Of a DNA stretch of 64,000 bases, positions 1-12,389 are shown one piece after another. Both the position numbers and the translations under genes were made by a program. The stretch spans positions 62,227,668 through 62,291,667 of the forward strand of contig CP154955.1 of assembly GCA_039621445.1 (NCBI GenBank). The letters run 5' to 3'. The notes under the pieces are model-generated. The model was not told the DNA's origin, ran no database searches, and saw only the letters and a list, made by a program, of their open reading frames with translations. Numbering within the stretch: the first letter of the stretch is position 1; each line of letters begins with the position of its first letter. Source of the stretch: Euglena gracilis (Eukaryota > Euglenida > Euglenophyceae > Euglenales).

Positions 1-1289
1 CTGAGACAACCAGTTATGCTTGCCCCCGTGCATTTTCTCCCCTCTCCCCTCCGTGCATTTTCTTACCTCTCCCCCAGTGGTTTTCTGTGGGTGTTCATGC
101 TGTTCTCTTTGGGGGTCCAGTGTTCTCTGTGGGGATCCACGCTACATTTTTGTGGTTGAAACCTGAGATCTGCCTCAACCGTGTTGTGGTGCATTTTCTC
201 CCCTCTCCAGTGTGTCTCTGTGGGTGTTCACGCTTCCAAATGTCAGCATCACCATGTTGCTGAGCGCGCGCACACGCACACACACACACACACACACATC
301 CCCCCCACCACATTGCGGACATTTACAGCACATGCTCAAAAACGCCATTCATCCTCACATCCACCCACCTGCACCCAGCCACCCACGCTCCCCCCCCCTC
401 GCAAACCCATGTGCACACACAGAGAGAGACACCACATTGCGGACATTTACAGCGCATGCTCAAAAAAACTCCCCCACAACAGAATTGACTGCGAACATTT
501 AGAGAACCAAAGTTTTCGCCCAGCAGTCTCCATACATCAATCCCCAACCAACACTCCTCCCGCCTTCACCCACCCACCCAAACGCCCACACGCCCTCCTC
601 CCCTTTATTCATTCCAGCATGTGCACGGTAGCACCTTTTTACACCCACATATTTTAACCCCGGAGATATGACCGCAGTTGCAATTGCAACATCTGATCCT
701 CGTGAAGACCAGCAGCACCTTGCAGATTGCCAGCCCACCGGACCTTGTCAACAACGCAACGCCGATCACCGACCTGTTACATCTACAGATTGAGGTTTCC
801 TTTCTTTTGGTCTCATCCCCTGATGATATTTATATAAAAAAAATCTGCTGCACTCTATTGCCATTTATTCCTGAGCAATGACAGATTGCCAAATTGCGGT
901 TTCCATTCCACTTTCATTTCACGGAAGGTCGCAGTTTCTCCTTCAGAATAAACGTCACGGTGAGAGCAGGGAACCACACAACCAACAAACACCACGACGC
1001 TGGTACGTCTACCGGGAGAACAGCTGTGGCAAATCATTACTGCCTTTCAGGATTCAGCATTTCAGTGTGCATGCTAGTTTCAGGATGACGTGCATTATAT
1101 GATGATGCTGTCTGTTTCAGGTTGTCAGCTTTCCTGCTTTTCAGCATGTTACTCGTTTACTGTCTGGTGCACTGCGTGGCTTTTTGGTGTTCTGTGGTCG
1201 TTTTTTTCATCACTCCCTGTGTGAAGACAATGTTGTACACATTTGATCCTCACTGCCACGGCTGCTAAGGACTACGAAGCTGAGGACCT
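1..1289. other. Low-complexity and unassigned DNA at left edge
   Basis: I see no supportable gene here. A CA microsatellite lies at about 270-300. A short phrase containing GGACATTTACAGC occurs twice, near 316 and 439, next to similar CA-rich flanks, so it is a local duplication. The rest is T/C-rich sequence with no splice-flanked open frame that I could defend. Confidence 0.6.
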
Positions 1290-1582
1290 GAGGATGGAGA
1301 CGACGACGTCCGGGATGAAGCTGCTCATGATCAAGAAGAACTCCTCCCTCGCCGGCCTTACACACAGTTTTCTCCAGTGACGAGTATTGTCTTGGCCTCA
1401 AATGGTGGCTCGGGCTGCCCATCATAGATGACGACACGCAGAAATGCCAAGGCTGTCTAGCCCCGCTGGACAAAGAAGGCGACCACCTCATCTGCTGCCC
1501 ACAAAACAACTTCACCACTAGACACACAGCCATTCAGGATGCAATTTTCACTCTCCCATCCTCAACCGGCCAAGGTGTCTAG
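1290..1582 (+). pseudogene. LINE (non-LTR) retrotransposon RT C-terminal relic
   Basis: The frame from about 1355 to the TAG at 1580-1582 reads as the C-terminal end of a non-LTR reverse transcriptase. It has the phrase LGLKWWLGLP, followed by a zinc-binding-like block: C-x2-C (CQGC), then GDHLICC and RHTAIQDAIF. This CxxC...GDHxxxC...RH...D pattern is familiar from the C-termini of LINE-type ORFs in algae, oomycetes and dinoflagellates. The upstream bases (about 1290-1375) continue plausibly only in another frame, so at least one frameshift is present. No catalytic RT motif is visible nearby. I infer a 5'-truncated dead copy. Confidence 0.65.
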
Positions 1583-4500
1583 AAAGAAGAGAAGATTCAG
1601 GTGGGGGGGGGGGGGCTGCCATTCCAGATTGATGCATGGGATAATTGGGCCCATGGTGTGGATTGTCAATTGGCAGAGCTGAACCGAAGTTTAACCCACT
1701 GGGAAAATATTGTGGAAAATTGGCTGGAAATTTTTGAGCAAGAATTCGGTGATAAAAACTCTCGAGCACAAGCCGAACTTTGACGTTAATTCTTTAAGAT
1801 GTGGGATGGAAAAAAAATGCTGAAATTTGCAGCCAATAACAGCAAAAACAGAAAAGTCAGGGGGCCATTCAGAGGTTGGTCAGCCATTTTTTTCACAGTG
1901 CCATCAGGGGGGAATGCGGTGGACAATATTGCAAACTCTCACAAGCAAACTTTGACAATCGAGGTTGAGAGGCAGGTTAGAAGAAACTTCTTGGTTTGAG
2001 AAAGATGTGAACCTGCATGGGCATTTGAGCGAAGTTTTGGGAAAAGGGAGAAGGAAAAGGCAGATTTTTTCAGCATCGGTGTGTCTTCTCAACCAAACCC
2101 AGGCTGTGGGAGAGAGTAAATTGGAGTGGCAAAAAGCAACTTCTGTACTTCATGCAAGGAAGCCGTCGACAGGGGGAAACCGCTGCACCAGTGCCCTGGA
2201 ACTCCTCACTCAGGTCGATGGGGAGACCCAATGGTGGACAGGGGGTCTGGTGGGGAGGTCGACACCGTTGAGGAAAGGGAACAATAGCCCAAACAATCCC
2301 TCACAACAACATAATCCCCCTACCCCCTTCGCCTTTCCCTTGCAATATGCCAAATGGCAGGTCCCTATTCCCACTGGCAGCTGGGACCAAATCATGAGCC
2401 TCTGGATCTGTGCACAGGTGATCCCATGACGATGCCTCGGAGACCTCGGAAGCGCGTTAGGGATCAGGATTTGCCCCCCGTACTCCGTCGACTCCAAGAC
2501 CAGGCATACCAAGGAAATATATGAGGTTAAATAACCAATGTCCTTGTTGGCCATCTCACAATTTTTAAAAACTCTAGAGATCCTGAAGGAAAAAAAAGAG
2601 CGGATAATGACTCCAAATTGCTTCAGTTGTTGAACAGGAGCAACATTTTACCCGGAGGAACGATGTCAACAAGGGTCTAATCTTCTCTGTGCTTCGTGTT
2701 TGCTGGAAAAAAAGATAATTTCCGCTCCAAACTGGCACAAAACACACACTCAATCACTTTTGTTTGCCAAAATTATTTTTAAAAAACTGTTCATTGTGGG
2801 TGGGGTCTTCTGTTGGGGTTACAAAGTCAACTGTTTTTGTGCTTTCCTATTTCTCACAACTTCAAACTTCCCTCCTATGTATTTTAATGGCCGGCAACCA
2901 AAAAGCCATGGAGTGTCCAAGGACAGAACGATGTCTTCAAAAAACGCCAAAACACGGCGGGCAGATTATTCGCGTGGCTGAAATAACAGCATTTATTGAG
3001 GTGGCAATATTCACAGCTACTTCTTTTGAATGACACTTTTATGTCCACAGTTTATCATGTCCAGAATCTTTATTAGCATTCATCAAGCCATACATGATGA
3101 GTAGAAAACAAATATTTGAATTAATGTGAATGCATCACACATAATATTTGAGGTTATGTTTGATGGTGTAGGAATAACGGTTGATTCAACGTTCATTACA
3201 TCTGATGGATAAAATACTATGTCCTTTTTTGTTTGAAGAGGAAATACACACACACACACACACACATCACATAAGCCACATTTTGAAGAAAAAAACCCAA
3301 CCAGTTTGGCTTTGTCGATGATTGAGACAAGCAAAAACACAAAACTCACTGCGGGTAGAGATTTTGGCTAGGTTGAATTTTGTGGGCCTGATATCTAGCC
3401 TGCTGTGCACCGAAGATTCCAACAAAAAGGGCTGGACAGTTGGGGTCAGCATCAACCCCCTTGGAAGGCTTTAAGTTTTTGCGGACCCCCGGGGTCGCAA
3501 AACCTTAAAAACAGCATGCCTCCAACTTCTCCATGTGTTGATCCCCCCTTTCCCCCCCTACCCGAAGGTCGCCTCCAATCTGGCAGCCATTCCCCTTCTC
3601 CCACTGCATGATGCCAGAATGGCCAATTATGCGATGCAATGGTGACGAGTCCTGTACCTGGTTGGTGACGCAGTGATGGCCACCTGTAAAGGCAACATGG
3701 CAACGGAACGTGGCCCCTGACTGACCCCAGGGGGTGGACATGTTGGAAGACATGAACAGCAACAACGAAGCTGACAGTGGGGTCATCACGTACCAGGGGG
3801 CATAACCTACTGACGGACATGTGTTTGGCCTCAGTGCTCATGTGGGCATCAAACATATTCTAGCAAATGGACCCAACTTGCGTTGGTTTTGCAATTGGGT
3901 CATCCCCTCTTTGTGGAGTTCTTGAATTTGCCAGTCGGGCCGATATGCCTCTCGGTGTGGCAGAGAAGATGCACATCGCCTTCTTTGGACAGCACAATTC
4001 TGAATCAGCCCCCAGCCGACCAACGACAAGAGCCAGCTCTTGCAACGAAGAGCCCGATGGACTGAACGAGCGGGGGGCGCCGCTGGCCTGGACATCCATC
4101 CACCAGATGCAACCATCATCGGACGTACACCTGAAGTTGATGCGGGGTTGGTGCACCGCCAGCTGCCAGGGAGCGAGGGGCGGAATCGGGCTTCTAAAAA
4201 AAGGCAGGTGGCGGGGTGGTGGTCTAGACTCACCCTCCGGCCCAGGAGGTGGGGGTGGGGGTCTTAACCCTGTTATCCTCCTTATATCGAACCCTGGGCG
4301 GGATGGGGGTTAGGCTGGGTTTCAGGCGCCAGATCAACACCCCATTTCCAATGTGTCAGACGTTCAGCTCTGGGTGGACGGGGGATGATGGCAACACCGA
4401 CACCGATGAAATTCTTTGAGCCTGCTTGGCTGGACGCAGTTTGGGATGAGGGATGGAGGGGGCACCAGTGGACTTCATGGGGGCGCCGGCGGCATGGCTG

Positions 4501-5963
4501 GAGGCACCCGAGAAGATGCCGAGTCACAATTGGAAAACACATCTGAACTGGGCTGTGAGAACAATTCCAATCATAAACCTGTGGAATAGGCACTTCCCAC
4601 TGGCTGGAGAGGCAGACGCGCCAACGAGCACACGACTGGTCCGACGGGACACGTGGTATTTCAATTGGAAGAAAAAAACTCACTGAAGACGTTGAAAGAA
4701 CTCATCGAAGCACATATACCCGGGGGGGGGGGGTAGGGGTCCGGGGGGGGGACCCAGAAAACTCAGAAAATTTGCATTGAAAATGGCTTTTTCCGGGCCC
4801 CCGGCGCCAAAGGCGGCGGGGTCGGAGGGGGGTTCCACATCCCGTTCCACCTGCCTTTAGTAACTTACCCCATTCCTTCTTTTCGCACTGCACCCGATAA
4901 CATCACGTGGCGCTCATCATCTCTGGGGTTGCAGACGTCAACAAGGGTGGTCCGATGAGCCCTAATCAGGGTTAATTTTTAAAAATGTTTTCTTGGGAAT
5001 GCATAGTCTGACATATGTTTCATAACGATTTAGGCGTGGGTGGCGTCTGTAGGCAGCAGATTCCACTTGGACCCCCCCTGGCTGGGAGATTCGAATAATT
5101 CTTGAAAGCGAGCTTGCGGATGGTTTTTTTGTCATTGCTGGGTTTTCGTTTATTGAGGTGGCTAATTCAAGATGAAACATTTGTGGCCAATTGACGTTGA
5201 TGTGATCAGTGGACAATGCCCCTTGAGACAAAGATGGGCACATTATTTTGGGGAGGATTCTCTTTGTGAATTCATGAGCACTTTTCATGGATGGTCGGTT
5301 TCTTTGCGGTTTTAAGGAAATGCTGCAATTTTTTTTCGATACAAATTGGACGAAACACAGGCCGAGTCAGTAGATGGCATCAACAAGTTGGTGGCGACAA
5401 ACATCTTCCCTAGCCCCAGCTATGGGTTGGGTTTTGGCTTTTTGGGTAGGAGGGAACTTTGACCACCCAAGCAGGCGGAGACCGATACCCTCTCAATCCC
5501 CTCTCGAGAGGTGAGTGGGTTGGTTTTCGAAAATTTTCAAAACACCCCCCCCCCGTCGCTCCCTACTCGGGCAACCTAGGCCCAGAGGTAGAGCACATCA
5601 CCTTCCACGACGGCCCCCTGTTGCCACGGAGCAAGTCACTGATAATTCATGGTACGACGCACGCAGGCCCTGCCGTTCGATGTGAGGGGTTGTCAAACCT
5701 TTTTTTTCCCCCGGGACCACCATCTTTTTCTGGACACATCTCCCGCAGACGGCGTTGTGCTGTGGTGCATCAACTGGCTCAGATTTCCGGTTTGCTAAAC
5801 CTATTTTCTCTTATTTTCCAAGTTGTCGCGTGGATTGTGTAAGGCAGATATTAATTGGGCTATATGTTTGCGCGCATGGGTAAACGGGCATATTGAAGAA
5901 TAAAACTATGCCAGAGTCCTGCCCCAAAAAAAATCTAGTTCTCAGAAAAAAATAAAATTACAG
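1583..5963. other. Repeat-rich stretch without a supportable gene
   Basis: This stretch holds a CA tract at 3246-3269, several G or C homopolymers (near 4240-4260 and 4720-4755), and one GC-rich palindromic module near 4795-4820 (CCGGCGCC...GGCG) of the family seen at 18 and 56 kb. Open frames at 3867-4313 could be more LINE debris, but I found no catalytic motif in them and do not call them. Confidence 0.5.
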
Positions 5964-6418
5964 TGGCTTCTGGTAATGCACTCGGCCTTTGTGGTGCTCT
6001 GGCAGAAATTCAAAGGGATATGATTCCTGTGGTGGATGACTTGTATAAATCACTTGAGACTTGGATTCATCCCATTGATATTCATTCGGACAAGAATCTC
6101 AAGGAGCACTTTGGCATGAGCTCACTCATTGACTTTGCTGAATATCCTGAGGCTGCAAATCTCCACAGTGGGTCCCCTATCCTCCTTCCAGTTGCAAATA
6201 TGAACTTAAAAAATAATATATCTTATAATATTTCAATATTATTTAATAATACTTTTTTTACACTATTTAATCTACTGCAATATCATATGCATAAACGCAT
6301 TATATTATCCATTTTTCAGACTTGCAATTATGCAGACTTGTTTGTTTCGGAAGGCAAGAAGCGCAGGAAGAGGGAGAAGAAATACCTCAAGAAATTGCAT
6401 AGGCTGCTGAGGCGTTAA
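5964..6418 (+). CDS. 3' end of an unrecognised two-exon gene segment
   Basis: I do not recognise this protein. An intron end (TTACAG) at 5961-5963 precedes an open frame that runs to about 6167-6190 and contains VVDDLYKSLETWIHP and GMSSLIDFAEYPEAA. A short AT-rich intron (about 130-150 nt, containing AATATTATTTAATAA) ends in TTTTTCAG at 6319. The last exon, 6320-6418, encodes a strongly basic tail (GKKRRKREKKYLKK) and ends with TAA, as expected for a nuclear-localisation-like or nucleic-acid-binding terminus. The first donor is ambiguous (GTGGGT at 6168 or GTTGCA at 6191). Upstream exons are not identified. The same last exon recurs at 9505-9604, so this is one member of a local duplication. 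Confidence 0.5.
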
Positions 6419-6889
6419 TCATCCCACTGATATACAATTTCCCTACAGCTCGACTTAGCGCATTTTCCCGTGCAGCCTTCACTCTGGCGCAACCTCAACC
6501 CTCTGTCAATGATCCCTCTCATTCGACCTGCATTTTACTGGCTTTTGCAGGAAACGGCTCAGGGGATTCGGGGTAGTATCAGTGGGCGGTATGCCATTGT
6601 ATGTATTTTTTTTAAGTCTGTTCCCTGAGGAAAATGCACCCAGAGAAAAATGCAGTGGTTTTCGACTGGGACTTTTTCATGACTTCTTAATAAAACAAAT
6701 GAAAAAATAAAAAAATGAAATTTATTTTAATTTCCCTTTGCTGGTTCTTCCACAGAAACCACTCCCTGCTAAACAATGGCTCAATCATCAAGGTTCAAGG
6801 ACCCAATTTCCGCGATAAAGGGAAATGATGACTAGGTCAGACCCGGCCGTAATTGGCCTCACGAGAAGGTGCGGCCTCGTGACCCCAAG

Positions 6890-7081
6890 GAGCCCATGTT
6901 GGTAAACACCAGTCTGGGTCCTTCGAGCAGGCCGTGGAAATCCTGGAATCGGTCCATGAGTGGGAGAAGGAGGGCAAGGGTAAGGGCCCAAATGACCCAA
7001 TCGTCATCGATGAGAGTGAATCGGTCAACAAGCGCTGCAAGGGAATCCAGGTCGAACAATTCCAATGGCACTCACCCCTTG
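6890..7081 (+). CDS. Coding exon of an unrecognised gene
   Basis: The open frame contains FEQAVEILESVHEWEKEGKG and NDPIVIDESESVNKRCKG, a charged, helix-prone composition unlike the shadow frames. An in-frame TGA near 6880 sets the upstream limit. The 5' splice site is uncertain (CCCCAAG near 6890 or ACCAG near 6912). GGTGTGC at 7081-7087 could be the donor of a very short intron ending at 7119. I could not match the phase exactly to the next exon, so the boundaries are approximate. Confidence 0.4.
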
Positions 7082-7119
7082 GTGTGCACTTAATAAATGC
7101 TCATGTATTTCTGTCTCAG

Positions 7120-7238
7120 TGCCTGGGTGGATCTCACGAAAGAAGAAGAACATGAAATGAGCTCTGAGACAGCGTCAGTGGATCTAATGGGTCCGGAGAA
7201 GGAGGCCAAGAGGAAGAAGACTGTGGAGAATTGCTACG
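7120..7238 (+). CDS. Coding exon of an unrecognised gene
   Basis: TTTCTGTCTCAG precedes an open frame containing AWVDLTKEEEHEMSSETAS and PEKEAKRKKTVENCY. The donor is TACG|GTATGG. The protein is highly charged, with Glu-rich then Lys/Arg-rich parts, so it is probably a disordered or coiled region. It probably belongs to the same gene as the exon at 6890-7081. Confidence 0.45.
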
Positions 7239-8959
7239 GTATGGACTTAAGCCAAACTTGAAGGGCGTGACGCCTTCTTCTCTGTGAGAGGTGACTGAGA
7301 ATGGGCTGTGGCGGCTCACTTTCTGACTCTGAATACCTCCTGCCTGTGTAGCCTTCACTCTGGCGCCATCTCAACTCTCTGCCAATGACCCCTCTCATTC
7401 GACCTGTGGTTTTTTTCTGGCTTTCTGGCAGGCAATCAACTCAAGGGATTGGGGTGAACTTTTTTGAATGGTATTTTCTTCGAGGAAAATATCCCCTCCC
7501 AGACGTATCAGTAGGAGGGCTATTGAATGGACCGTTTCAGAGTCTGTCTTCTGAGGAAAATGCACCCTGAGAAAAGTGTAGTGGCTTTCGACTTGGATAT
7601 TTTTCCTTTCTCACATACTCCCCATGCAAAGCTGGAGTATGGTAAATCCCCCTCCCTAATAGTAGCGCGGATGCGCTTATAGTGGACTGCCACCTCTGGC
7701 GGGGGGGGGTAGGCTTCTATTTGGACCCTGCGCTTGTAATGGCCCCGCGCTACTATTGGGGGGGGGGGGGTTAGGGCTCTCAGCGAGAGTCTGCAGTTAA
7801 AAAAAAAATATCAAAACTCAACTCGCCTTGGCCAACACCCAAGCTCAAGGTGGTGCGCAGCCCTGTGCTGTTTTGCGCCATTAATGACGGACTACAGAAC
7901 TGTTTTGCATTCAGTCGACGGGCGTTTTTCAGGGAGTTCGTTTGGAATCATAGATTTGTTTCTCCCAAATTTTGTTGTTTCAGAGATTAAGCGATATATG
8001 TGATTCATGATGGTTCACCCACAAAGAGGTGTGGTTGGTGCCTTGTCCAACAAGTTCCCTTTGGAGCAAATGTTGAGAAAAGGTCAGATATTGGGTAGGA
8101 CTCTAAATGAACGTCACCACACCATCTCGTAGAAAGAGGGAGGAAGGTAAAGACAGAACAATGAAAGATGAATGTACAACGGTGGTTCACTCACATATTC
8201 CTGGGCGCCATCAACTGGTGACAGGGAAATTGAAGACCGGTCCACCAAATTCTTGACGATCTTCTTCGACCTTCGACAGCAGTTCCAATTATTCATTCAG
8301 TGAATAGGAGAGCAACGTACTAAATCGCATCCCTCGCTTCGTCTTTGCTATCATCGCAAACTTCGCAACAATGTTCTCCTGACTTCGCAACAACATTCAT
8401 CATCAATAAAAATCTGTTAGTAAAGGCCGTGTGTACATTTTGAAGTATGCATGTGTGTATGTATGTATTTTGTTTATTTTTTTCAGTGCAATATTTGACG
8501 TTTAAGAATTTGTGTCTGAAATTTATAAAATTTATGATATCTTTCGCCACCGTTTATACTTTTATCTTTCGATGGCATTGCTTCATCTCTGCACAGAAAA
8601 CAGTTTCTCCAAATTAATCTGCGGCTTCTTTGCAACAACCAATGTCGTATCAACGCCATCTGATGTGTCAACGATAGGTGGGGGAGTCGATACATGGATT
8701 TCATGAGGAATCACAACAAGCGGTCCATGAGGGAGCTGAGCCCCCCTCCACCCCAAAAATTCTGCCTTCCATCGCATGTATTTCTGCATAGTATCATTCA
8801 TATTAATAATCTATGTTTAAATTATTAAATATCATATGAATTTTTATAATACAAATCAATATTAATATTAATATCAATGTTAATATTGATATTATATTAA
8901 TATAAATATAATATCAAGGTAAGCAAAAAGGTTTGGAGCCCTTGCAAATGTCCAGACAG
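7239..8959. other. Non-coding stretch with partial gene-flank duplication and foldback repeat
   Basis: Positions 7345-7620 repeat the 3' flank of the gene ending at 6418: CAGCCTTCACTCTGGCGC at about 6463 resembles GTAGCCTTCACTCTGGCGCC at about 7349, and GAGGAAAATGCACCC follows in both. Positions 7640-7775 hold a member of the CCTAATAG / CTATTGGGG foldback family. Positions 8800-8920 are an AT-rich run of repeated ATTAATATT. No gene is supportable. Confidence 0.5.
7640..7775. repeat. AATAGTAGCGC foldback repeat
   Basis: CCCCTCCCTAATAGTAGCGC at the left faces GCGCTACTATTGGGGGG at the right, so the ends are inverted. A middle CTTCTATTTGGACCC matches the 33-kb copy in reverse. Confidence 0.65.
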
Positions 8960-9001
8960 GAGTTGGCCTCTGCAGTGTTGGACCTGCGCAAACTCTCACA
9001 G
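8960..9001 (+). CDS. Possible 42-nt exon
   Basis: GTCCAGACAG precedes a 14-codon frame, ELASAVLDLRKLSQ, followed by the donor CAG|GTTGAT. Its length is a multiple of three. It lies between the exons at 7.1 kb and the degraded copy at 9.1-9.7 kb and could belong to either. On its own the evidence is weak. Confidence 0.3.
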
Positions 9002-9139
9002 GTTGATGGTCACTGTGTGTGTGCCTCCCTCTAGTATTTGTCTGGGTTGGAATCCATTTGTTTTTATCCTTCCATCACAAAAGTCAGAAGGGAGTAGAAT
9101 CGTCCTGTTCAGGGGCATGCTGCCTTTTGGGACCCCCTA

Positions 9140-9720
9140 CCCATTTTGAAGAGATTGCAGAGTTCAACAAGGGTTTCTGGTATGCAAATTTTAGAGCTAA
9201 GGTGGAGAATCATTCTGTCCTTCAGACTTTTGGCACTTCACAGGGTGGTGGATTTGGCCAGAACTTAGAGAATCATTTCAGTGGTTGGAGGAAAATTTTT
9301 CATTTTAGTCAGGAGAAAGGGTTGGCCCTCCCCAAAGTGGGAACACAGAAATTCAAAGGGTCCTGTGGTGGATGACTTGCATAAAATGAAGTTAGAAAAA
9401 ATATTGTAATATTTTAATATCATTTTAATATTACTTTTGTTTTTTGTAATCTACTATGATATCATGTTCATAAATACATTAATATTTTATTATGTTTTTT
9501 CCAGACTTGCAATTATGCAGACTTGTTTGTTTTGGAAGGCAAGAAGCGAAGGAAGAGGGAGGAGAAGTGCCTCAAGGAATTGCAGAAGCTGCAGAGGCGT
9601 TACTCACCCACTGATCTACACTTTCCCTACTGTTCGACTTTGTGCATTTTCCCGTGCAGCCTTCAACCCTCTGCCAATGACCCCTCCCCAATGACATTTT
9701 TCCTGGCTTTCTGGCAGTCA
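9140..9720 (+). pseudogene. Degraded second copy of the 5.96-6.42 kb gene end
   Basis: The last exon of the 5.96-6.42 kb gene recurs after TTTTTTCCAG with near-identical coding (TCNYADLFV, GKKRRKREEK), but the TAA stop is lost (CGTTAC) and the frame reads into the flank. The preceding exon is reduced to a short match (AATTCAAAGGG...CCTGTGGTGGATGACTTG) that now contains a TGA. Upstream, 9140-9370 holds an open frame (FWYANFRAKVENHS, FGQNLENHFSGW) that the first copy does not show. The 3' flank (CAACCCTCTGCCAATGACC) is shared by all three copies. I infer a segmental duplication followed by decay. Confidence 0.55.
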
Positions 9721-12179
9721 ACCAGATTCGTAAAGAGATGAGAGTGAGGCGAAAACAAAATACATCAATATTATCATTGTAATAAATTAAAAAAAAACCA
9801 ACATTAGCTAATCCTTATTATTATTCACTAATACTTATTACTGATATTGATAATAACTATTAATATCAATGTTCATACTAATGATGAGATTAATATTAAT
9901 ATGATACTATTGATGTTGATTCCAAAAATATGCATGATAAAAATAGAAACTTTTATTAACATTTAATGATATTAGGATTAGTATGAACAATGATGTGCAC
10001 ATGATAATCAATTAAATATAATATCATATGGTCGAGGACGTTCCATCGTCCACCCCACCGCCCATTATTCAAGAACCACCCCAAAAGATGTCATTCCACT
10101 GGGGGTAAGCCCCCAAGAACGGTGACGCGGCAGCCACGGTGCCGCCGGAGAATAGATGAAGAGGTTGACCACAGAGCCAAGGGACCCAAGCCCAAGCCGA
10201 AGTCGGCCCCGGAGGCCAATGCCAAAGAGTTGTAGGCAGTGATGGTGATGGTTCCGCCTTTGGGGAAAAAAAAGAGGACGTGTTGGGCGTTGGACTCCTT
10301 CAGCACCATGATTGGAAAGGTGGGGGATGGCCGACCCGCCCACCCACCACCTACATTGTTTCTGGGATTCCTGTTCAGCCCTCGGCACTCTTTTTATATT
10401 CAATCTAATCATGAACTTTCACCATTCCAATCCCATCAAGACTCAAAGGGGGGGTCTGTTGTGCATAAATATAAATAACGCCATAATTCTGAACATGATC
10501 TCGTTCAAAATTTAATATTCAGGGCCATAAAACAATCCTCAAAGAAGAAGATATGTTAATTTGGCATTCAAAATGCGGTTCCTTGCCCGTGATGATTACA
10601 GAAGACAATAATTCAGAGGAAATTTACAAGAAAATTTGAACTTCATGGTTGTCTCCAGCATTCCAAATAACACTACGATATGCACATTTCCTTTTGGCAA
10701 CTGGAGCCCTGATATCAAAACTAAAAATGGCATTGGCAAAACGTTTTCTGAGATTCCTGAAATTTTTGAAATTCCTGAAACCAAAAAAAAATGACACGTG
10801 TGAACAAGGCTGTACGGAAAGTCCTGGTGGGGGGTCGACACCCAACGATGGCACTACCCAAGGAAGAATTCCTTCACTGCCAAAGGCACCGAAGGAAAAC
10901 TTTGACCTAATAATCGCCCCCGGGAATACGGGACGGGTGGGGTGGTTGGACCCCACCACCAAGCAGGATGGTGGGGGGCACCCACCACCCAGAGGGTTGT
11001 GGGGATTCCTGTCCAGCCCTGAATGTGAACCCCGCTCAGAAAAATGACCAAGAACAGCCCTGTGCAAGGAAGTTTTTGACCTACAGATCGGCACCACCGG
11101 AAATAAGGGAAAGTCTGGGGGGGAACCCCACCACCACCACCCGGATGAAGTGGGTGGTGGTGGTGATGGTCCCGCCACCACCCATAAAGTTTCGGGGATT
11201 CCTGTTTCGGGCAGTCCTGGGCAGGACAGAAGACAAGTAAAAAAGAAATGAAATTGAATATTACTCTTCGCTGTCAACCCAGGCTACCTTGAATCATCAT
11301 TTGCATCAATTGCCAGAAAACAAATAACTCAAACCAGGTTTCTTATCACCATGGAGCACGCCAGCTGTTTTCAGACCGGAAACAATTTCTGCCATTTCTT
11401 TGAAAACAGGGGCTGACTGGGGCCGAGAGACTGAGAAAGGAGGTTAGGATGTACAAATTAAGACGCCGCCCCTGAGAGGGCGAAAACGCAGCAGCGGCGA
11501 GGTGCCTCCCCTGATTGAATTTCCCACCAAAGACGTAATAATGATCAATCAACTCCACACAAGCATCACGCAAATTGTGGGGGTCCTCCTGGTTCTTTGT
11601 TGTCTGGAGTGTTTGCCCAACAGCCCTAGGCGGTCTGCTTTGGGCCTTGACCCCGGCCGACTCAGGCATTTTTTTTTCTCCTTGCCCTCGCAAATTTTTC
11701 CTAGCCGCCTTCTCTCATGCCAGCACAAAGCACCCAGCACCGGAGACCTTTTCCTTTGAGGCAAGCCTGAAAAGTTGCGGCACAAAACCGTAGACATTTT
11801 TTTTATAAAAGCTCCGGTGTAGTTTTTTTTTTGCATTTTTCAAAAAAAAGTTTTTCCATGGTGCTGCACACAAAAAAAAATAGTCAATGTAAAGAAACAT
11901 AAATAAATTAATAGTGAATTAAACCACGACCATGGGAGACTTGGTGTACTGTCTACAGAGAAAGGGGATAATTAAAGACTTCTACCGAAAAGGGAAGTGG
12001 GTTAGAGTCAGGCGATGGCAAGGCTATGGGGAGTTGGCTGGCCTCAGGCAGGGCTGGGGCGCTGGGAAGGCACACACACGCATCCGCTGTGGCACTGCTA
12101 CTGTTTTGGGGGAGGGGGCTGATGGGATTCCCTTCCCAGTGGCGATGGCAGCGGTTGTTGGACGTTGTTTGTGAAAGGT
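9721..12179. other. AT-rich DNA and dispersed GC-rich repeats
   Basis: Positions 9770-10030 are AT-rich with many ATTAATAT units. Positions 10804-11030 and 11040-11220 are two adjacent copies of a repeat with the core GAAAACTTTGACCT (degraded to GTTTTTGACCT in the second) between CCACCACC-rich flanks; other copies lie near 16.8 and 57.97 kb. Positions 11500-11640 have open frames on both strands (minus: NLRDACVELIDHYYVFGG). I cannot decide which, if either, is coding. Confidence 0.45.
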
Positions 12180-12389
12180 TGGGTTCAAAGCAGCAATGCC
12201 CAGAGAATAATTCTGGACGCATTTCCATCGCTGGTTGACCTCGATTCACATCACAAAAAAGTGTCCAAAAATGGTGAAGACAGTCCTAACGAGTCAGAAA
12301 ACAATGAAAACGATTATGAGCAGTTATCAAGCCTTGCCAGGGTCTTTGCTTTCCATATTGAAGAGACACTGAAGGTCTACTGGGATTAA
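12180..12389 (+). CDS. Probable terminal exon of an unrecognised gene
   Basis: The open frame contains QRIILDAFPSLVDLDSHHKK, then an Asn/Glu-rich stretch (NGEDSPNESENNENDYE), then SSLARVFAFHIEETLKVYWD, and ends with TAA at 12387-12389. The codon pattern and alternation of acidic and hydrophobic residues look protein-like, and the opposite strand offers nothing comparable. The acceptor is probably the AAAG near 12177-12198. I see no earlier exon that joins it. The family is unknown. Confidence 0.4.
   Translation, partial: WVQSSNAQRIILDAFPSLVDLDSHHKKVSKNGEDSPNESENNENDYEQLSSLARVFAFHIEETLKVYWD

Noticed and set aside
3867-4313. Further LINE reverse transcriptase fragment
   Set aside because: No catalytic motif (FxDD/YxDD) or conserved block could be recognised, and the similarity was only impressionistic.
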